Shown here in pieces: positions 59,768 through 64,000 of a stretch of DNA of 64,000 nt (its first letter is position 1; each line of letters begins with the position of its first letter). The position numbers and the translations under genes were made by a program. This DNA comes from Mariniblastus sp964414815. GTDB lineage: Bacteria > Planctomycetota > Planctomycetia > Pirellulales > Pirellulaceae. The notes below the pieces were generated by a model that was not told the DNA's origin, did not search any database, and saw only the letters and a program-made list of their open reading frames with translations. The stretch covers positions 49,490 to 113,489 of the forward strand of contig CAYPXY010000011.1 in the NCBI GenBank assembly GCA_964414815.1, read 5' to 3'.

Positions 59768-61342
59768 TTAAAACAGATCGTTCAAAAACAAACGCTCTAA
59801 ATCGTCGATTCGGCGGGGGGAGTGATGGCTTCGATACCGGTCGATGAGCGCATTTTTCCACTCGTCGAACGACAGTTGATCGAGTTCATCTCGTTCTGCT
59901 GGTGGTAAATGCTCGTAAAATTCTTGTAAACGCTCTTCCGGGATCATGGTTCTGGCTTGGTTGGCGGTCTCGATCCAGTTCATTACCAGCTCGCTCTGGT
60001 CTTCCAGCGGCTGGCTTCGGATGATCTCCTGTGCTTTGCTGGAAAGTCCATCACGCAATGGAGCCACATGTTCGAAGATCATGTCCTGAATGGCCTCGCG
60101 GTCGATGCGCAGCAAAACGGCTACCAAGGTTGGTAGCGATGTCGTTCGCGCGATCCGGCGCAGCTCTTCCGGTGTTTTGACGACGACATCCGGACGGGTT
60201 CGTTTTTGGGATTCAAGGTAGTCTTGATAAACGGCCGGAAATCGGGAGCGGATAGCGCGTTCGTTTGCTTTTAAAGTAAACTCAAACCAGTTCAATAAAT
60301 GCTCTTCGTCCCGCTCATCTGGCAGCTTGGTTTCGCCGAGTCGCCCGAAGGCCGCCTTGGCTTGCTCGGCTCGCAGGCGGGTGATCATCTTCAAGCGTTC
60401 CTCGGGTGATGAGTCTAGTAAATTGGCGATTTGCAAACTGTTGAGATCTCGTATCCATGAATAATAATGATTCAATGTTCGGATCAGTCGAACCCGATCA
60501 GGATGTTCCATCAGGGACTCGTGAAACCGAATCGCTTTTTTGGCCTGCTCCGGTGAGAGCTTCTGGAACTCCTCGAACAGTCGCTGGATTTCACGTCGTT
60601 TCGAAGGCGACATGCTTGCCAGACGCTCCGATTCCATTTTGAAGTACTCCTCTTCGTCGGACGGAGATTTCGGTGTTGGATATTGCGAATCACCGTCTGA
60701 CAGATCCGTCAGCCCCTGGGCGGTCAGTTCACGGCTTTCCGCAAATAGCTCCTGCTGATCCAGTGCGTTGAGAAACTCCAGATTGAAGTCGACTCGGTTG
60801 TACCGATCCAGATTTTCAATTAGCGGCAAGTTCTGAATCAGCGTTCGGTGGGGCGTCGTCTGGATTTTTCGAGTGAATGCAAAGCTGCCCCCCAGCAGGA
60901 TCAACGGAATCGTTGCGATGGCCAGGCCGCGAAGCACTCGTTTCCCGAGAACCCGAATCCCGTTTTCCGTATTTGCCGCCAAGCCGGAAGAATGATTCAT
61001 CCCCGTCTTTACATCGGCAATCACTATTTCCATGGTGGTTCGAACAAACGAGTTGTCAGCCACTTCAACCGGAATGGCATCAAAAAAATCCCATGTTCGC
61101 TGAAACGCCTGTAGCTTGGCCAGACACTCGGGGTCCGCATGAAGTTGTTGCTCGATTTCAATGGCTTCGTCGGGATCCAGTTCGCCGTCGAGATAAGCCG
61201 TCAGCTTCTGGTCGACTTCCGTTGGCTCGAAAACATTTTCATCGATCAATTGTTGATCCTCAGACTCGCGCAACGAAGCTTCGCTTGAGTGAGATGCGTT
61301 CGGATAGGCGTCGTCAGGGAGGGCATTATCTTCCGGATGCAT
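59768..61342 (-). CDS. Anti-sigma factor-like membrane protein
   Basis: 524 residues. An anti-sigma-type helical segment lies near the N terminus (KLTAYLDGELDPDEAIEIEQQLHADPE, about 46-72), without the HxxxCxxC zinc site of classical zf-HC2 factors (only Cys-73 remains). A membrane helix is at about residues 138-155 (LAIATIPLILLGGSFAF). The long C-terminal part (about 165-524) is helical, charged and repeat-like (SPSKRREIQRLFEEFQKLSPEQ), probably periplasmic. It starts 3 bp after the sigma gene, the normal sigma/anti-sigma pairing, and probably holds the sigma factor inactive until an envelope signal. Confidence 0.82.
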   Translation of the reverse strand: MHPEDNALPDDAYPNASHSSEASLRESEDQQLIDENVFEPTEVDQKLTAYLDGELDPDEAIEIEQQLHADPECLAKLQAFQRTWDFFDAIPVEVADNSFVRTTMEIVIADVKTGMNHSSGLAANTENGIRVLGKRVLRGLAIATIPLILLGGSFAFTRKIQTTPHRTLIQNLPLIENLDRYNRVDFNLEFLNALDQQELFAESRELTAQGLTDLSDGDSQYPTPKSPSDEEEYFKMESERLASMSPSKRREIQRLFEEFQKLSPEQAKKAIRFHESLMEHPDRVRLIRTLNHYYSWIRDLNSLQIANLLDSSPEERLKMITRLRAEQAKAAFGRLGETKLPDERDEEHLLNWFEFTLKANERAIRSRFPAVYQDYLESQKRTRPDVVVKTPEELRRIARTTSLPTLVAVLLRIDREAIQDMIFEHVAPLRDGLSSKAQEIIRSQPLEDQSELVMNWIETANQARTMIPEERLQEFYEHLPPAERDELDQLSFDEWKNALIDRYRSHHSPRRIDDLERLFLNDLF

Positions 61343-61345
61343 GGA

Positions 61346-62050
61346 TCAGTCCTCGCTCTCTGAGGGTGAGCCATTGCCGGATTGGGAGTCGGGCACGCCG
61401 GGAAGCGAGCCGGAAGCAATGTAAGGTTCTAGTATTTCCTTCAGGTTGACTCGCGCACGGGACAGCAGCGATTTGACGGCTTGGGGGCTCAGGTTCATGG
61501 CGTCTGCGATTTCCTGATAGCTCAGATTCTCGAACCGGGAAAGCATCATGGCCATGCGTTGGCGTGGCGACAGATACTGCATCGCTTCATGCAGCATCAG
61601 AGCCATCTCACGCTGATCGAATTGCCGAGCGGGCATCAGTCCGCTGCGTTCCTTGGCAAGGGTGTCGAGCGGCCGGACGCGCATGGAACCCGATGGAGAA
61701 GCTGCCAGATTGACTTCCTTGCGGCGGGCTTGCTTTCGAAGGGCGTTGCAGGCCACGTTGTTGGTAATGGTGTAAAGCCAAGTCGAGAACTTGGCCGTGG
61801 GGACATACGACTTTCGCGCTCGGTAGACTCTCAGGAAAACATCTTGTGCGAGATCTTCGGCAAGGCTGCGATCATTGACAAGATGGTCCAGCAATGTGAT
61901 CAGTCGAGACTGATATTTGGTAACCAGTTCCTCGAACGCGGCCGCATTGCCATCGCGCACGTCCAGCATCAACCGCACGTCAGGATCGAGCAGTTCGAAG
62001 TTTTGAATCGGAAACGTGGTGGAGTCTGTACTCAGTTTTTTGGGTTGCAA
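61346..62050 (-). CDS. ECF-type RNA polymerase sigma factor
   Basis: 234 residues with sigma-70 region 2 (AFEELVTKYQSRLITLLDHL, SLAEDLAQDVFLRVYRARKSY, KFSTWLYTITNNVACNALRK) and region 4 (LSPRQRMAMMLSRFENLSYQEIADAMNLSPQAVKSLLSRAR). The N-terminal 30 residues and a Ser/Gly-rich tail are extra. Regions 1 and 3 are absent, as in ECF factors. It is the first gene of a leftward operon with the anti-sigma, the DUF4175-like giant and Uma2 genes, all likely under its control. Confidence 0.94.
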   Translation of the reverse strand: MQPKKLSTDSTTFPIQNFELLDPDVRLMLDVRDGNAAAFEELVTKYQSRLITLLDHLVNDRSLAEDLAQDVFLRVYRARKSYVPTAKFSTWLYTITNNVACNALRKQARRKEVNLAASPSGSMRVRPLDTLAKERSGLMPARQFDQREMALMLHEAMQYLSPRQRMAMMLSRFENLSYQEIADAMNLSPQAVKSLLSRARVNLKEILEPYIASGSLPGVPDSQSGNGSPSESED

Positions 62051-62154
62051 GTTGCGAGAAGTCTTGATCGTGTGAACTCTCGTTGCTCGCTATTCGCCTC
62101 TATACCTTTGATCATAGAGAGGAAAACTCGAGCGATGTGCCTTTGATTGCTGAA

Positions 62155-63195
62155 TTACGCCAGCGTTACGAGCGGCTGCCGTCGCAACTGGCCGCAGGCG
62201 GCGTTGATCTTATCTCCCTTTCGTTGACGAAACTGGATTTCGATGCCAGCGTCTTCCAGTATTTTTCGGAATTGCCGGATCGAATGATTACTTGGAGTTT
62301 CGTAAGGGAGCCCTTCTACTGGATTATACGGAATCACATTCAATAGTGCAGTCCGGTTTTGAAGAAGCGTGGCGAGCTGAGCGGCATGATCGGGGTGATC
62401 GTTAAGACCGTTCAGCAGTACATATTCGAACGTAAGCTTCCTGCCGGATGTTTCAAAGTAGTGATCCACCGCCGACATGAGCGCTTCGATTCCGATTTTT
62501 TCGTTGACCGGAACCAGTTGATTTCGCAATTCGTCGTTGGGAGCGTGCAGCGACAAAGCCAATTGATACTTGCAATCGAGCCGAGCCAGCCGGCGGATCG
62601 CGGCGGGAAGCCCCACCGTCGAAATCGTGATCCGTCGCGCACTGATCCCCAGTCCCTTGGGCGAACTGGCAAACGACAATGCAGCAAGAACGTTGTCAAG
62701 GTTGGCCAGTGGCTCCCCCATCCCCATCATCACAATATGACTGAGTCGTTCATCGGCAGGAAGCAATCGTTGCAGTCGCAACATTTGCTCCAGAATTTCG
62801 CCCGCAGTCAGGCTGCGCATCACGCCATCGAGTCCACTGGCACAAAACACACACCCCATCGCACAGCCGACTTGACTGCTGACACAGATCGTCCGGCGTT
62901 GCCCGTCGCGAAGCAGAACGCATTCGATCATGCCGCCATCGGGGAGTTTGAGCAGCAGCTTCTCGGTGCCATCCTCACAAGTCAGGTGACGGACAATGGA
63001 GGAGGTGAATAATTCAAATTCGTCGCTGAGCAACTCGCGAAGTTTGCTTGGCAAGTCGGTCATGCCGCCGAAGTCATTGGCCCGTTTCTCGAAAATCCAG
63101 CTTTCGATTTGACCCGCGCGAAACGAAGACTGCTCACGACGGCTCAGCCAGTCGTTGAGTTTCGGTAAGTAATTTAAAAGATGTTTGGTGCTCAT
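62155..63195 (-). CDS. rlmN: 23S rRNA (adenine-2503-C2) / tRNA methyltransferase
   Basis: A radical-SAM RNA methyltransferase, 346 residues from the ATG at 63195 (MSTKHLLNYL); an in-frame start at 63225 adds ten residues and is less likely. Radical-SAM cluster CxxxCxxC is GCAMGCVFCAS. Other motifs: SQVGCAMG, GEPLANLDNVLAAL, ISTVGLPAAIRRLA, LALSLHAPNDELRNQLVP, LNGLNDHPDHA and the C-terminal region IEIQFRQRKGDKINAACGQL with the methyl-carrying cysteine. It methylates A2503 of 23S rRNA and A37 of some tRNAs. Confidence 0.95.
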   Translation of the reverse strand: MSTKHLLNYLPKLNDWLSRREQSSFRAGQIESWIFEKRANDFGGMTDLPSKLRELLSDEFELFTSSIVRHLTCEDGTEKLLLKLPDGGMIECVLLRDGQRRTICVSSQVGCAMGCVFCASGLDGVMRSLTAGEILEQMLRLQRLLPADERLSHIVMMGMGEPLANLDNVLAALSFASSPKGLGISARRITISTVGLPAAIRRLARLDCKYQLALSLHAPNDELRNQLVPVNEKIGIEALMSAVDHYFETSGRKLTFEYVLLNGLNDHPDHAAQLATLLQNRTALLNVIPYNPVEGLPYETPSNHSIRQFRKILEDAGIEIQFRQRKGDKINAACGQLRRQPLVTLA

Positions 63196-63342
63196 AAACA
63201 AGCGGTGACATCGCACTCCCCACAAAGAGTTAATTATAGCTAAACTATTGGTTTGTGAAGGGTGTTTCTACAAATTGCTGTTGAACGCTGCCGTGGCTTG
63301 TAGGCGTGAGCCACATTGGAACCTCGACTTCAGGCTACCTCC

Positions 63343-63699
63343 ATGTCCCTCGACCGCGAAATCTGTCTTTGCTTTCACGTCACGCTGCGCAAAGTGATTC
63401 AGTACGTGCGCCACGAAAATCCAGTGGTTCCCAGTCAGATCAGCGAGTGCGCGGGAGCCGGGACGGGGTGCGGTTGGTGTCGGCCGTATCTGAAAAAGAT
63501 CTTCGAGCAGGTGAAGCAGGAAGCATCCTCGCCGGTTCTCCCACACGCCGAAATAGAATCGGCAACGACGGTTGAAAAAGAAATAGGAGAGCGAATTGAC
63601 ATTACGTTTGAAGATTTGACTCCCGCCGACTACGCACAGAAACGCACCGAACACATTCGCCAAGGCAAGGGAACGCCGCCCAAGTCAACGCACGATTGA
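63343..63699 (+). CDS. Bfd-like [2Fe-2S] protein
   Basis: 118 residues from the ATG at 63343 (MSLDREICLCFHVT). Cysteines in ICLCFHV and ECAGAGTGCGWC give the CxC...CxxC-type pattern (Cys-8, 10 and the CGAGTGCGWC set) of bacterioferritin-associated-ferredoxin-like domains (BFD). The C-terminal 60 residues are a charged helical tail (FEDLTPADYAQKRTEHIRQG) not seen in E. coli Bfd. Probable role in electron transfer or iron-sulfur handling; no bacterioferritin or nitrite-reductase gene is visible next to it. Confidence 0.8.
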   Translation: MSLDREICLCFHVTLRKVIQYVRHENPVVPSQISECAGAGTGCGWCRPYLKKIFEQVKQEASSPVLPHAEIESATTVEKEIGERIDITFEDLTPADYAQKRTEHIRQGKGTPPKSTHD

Positions 63700-63733
63700 A
63701 CCGCCGATGTGGAATCGGTTGTGGCTGCAATCC

Positions 63734-63984
63734 GTTGAGCCGCAAGCCGAAGCCGACCGCCGATGGGATGCGGTTATCGTTGGAAGCCTGTCACTCAATG
63801 ATGGACGCTGAAAGATCGAATCAGGGTCGGCGCAGGCGCGTCGGCAGGGTGCAGTCTCCATAGTCAACCTGACTCTCCATCGCATACATGCAAGTCAGTG
63901 CTTCCGCGCGCCTTTGGGGGGCCGATTGAGTGATATCGATATTGCGGTACATTTTGGCGGCCCCCCGACGGCTTGAAGCTAAAC
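63734..63984. repeat. Structured intergenic element, copy 4
   Basis: About 251 bp, same orientation as copy 1. Imperfect terminal inverted repeats GTTGAGCCGCAAGCCG (63734-63749) and CGGCTTGAAGCTAAAC (63969-63984). The G-rich stem has changed to GGGGGGCCG (63916-63924) / CGGCCCCCC (63958-63966), still a perfect 9-bp pairing. The GGTCGGCGCAGGCGCG block is conserved. No gene is seen from 63700 to the window end. It is numbered 4 because a partial relative is at 42250-42357. Confidence 0.85.
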
Positions 63985-64000
63985 GGCCTGTGTCCCACCG

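Overview
The window looks like chromosomal DNA of a member of the Planctomycetota, at roughly 50-55% GC. That assignment is an inference from the gene set, not a direct read-out. It rests on a fused GldF/GldG-type ABC exporter with a DUF4340 partner, a huge Ser/Gln/Asp-rich DUF4175-like membrane protein beside an ECF sigma/anti-sigma pair, paired GspE-like proteins that have lost their ATPase residues, and small palindromic repeats of a kind I recall from planctomycete genomes. No rRNA, tRNA, CRISPR array, prophage or intact insertion sequence was seen.

Layout. 0.2-5.3 kb: a leftward operon of a PilT-like ATPase, two degenerate GspE/PilB-like proteins and a CvpA-like membrane protein. 5.7-7.4 kb: prfB with a classical CTTTGAC programmed frameshift, and a coupled unknown gene. 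7.5-13.5 kb: repeat element copy 1, a TPR protein, a small membrane protein, glyA, a secreted HEGTH metalloprotease-like protein, an ATP-grasp protein and a Cys-rich secreted peptide with its own terminator. 13.7-20.7 kb: repeat element copy 2, miaB, fmt, def, folK, a cold-shock gene and xylA. 20.7-24.0 kb: an Rpn/PD-(D/E)XK-like protein with an in-frame 12-bp repeat array, a lipoprotein and treZ. 24.1-27.8 kb: a complete EcoRII-like restriction-modification-Vsr cassette and a nucleoside deaminase. 27.9-36.6 kb: monomeric icd, a HAD phosphatase, thiD, an RluB-like pseudouridine synthase, ispF-ruvC-ruvA, a 29-residue membrane peptide with its own terminator, a gamma-carbonic-anhydrase-like protein and astB. 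36.7-42.0 kb: the Gld-like exporter operon. 42.5-51.3 kb is the most accessory part: a SWIM-SNF2 helicase, an uncharacterised protein, a broken helicase locus, an unknown gene, a VapC-type toxin-antitoxin pair and a leftward DUF488-DUF488-dual-OB operon divergent from recQ. 51.4-63.7 kb: recQ, nadB, a Uma2-type nuclease, the DUF4175-like giant, anti-sigma and sigma factor, rlmN and a Bfd-like [2Fe-2S] protein. 63.7-64.0 kb: repeat element copy 4.

Genes that work together: ispF-ruvC-ruvA, def-fmt, the exporter ATPase/permease/DUF4340 trio, the three restriction-modification genes, the toxin-antitoxin pair, the DUF488/dual-OB trio and the sigma/anti-sigma/DUF4175 operon. Most are joined by 4-bp ATGA overlaps or gaps under 15 bp.

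The least explained signals are: (i) a family of about 250-bp non-coding elements with terminal inverted repeats, whose internal hairpin changes sequence between copies while keeping its pairing; (ii) heptanucleotide tandem arrays of several different unit sequences, mostly in gaps just upstream of genes; (iii) the two inactive GspE-like proteins beside an intact PilT; and (iv) the DUF488/dual-OB operon opposite recQ.
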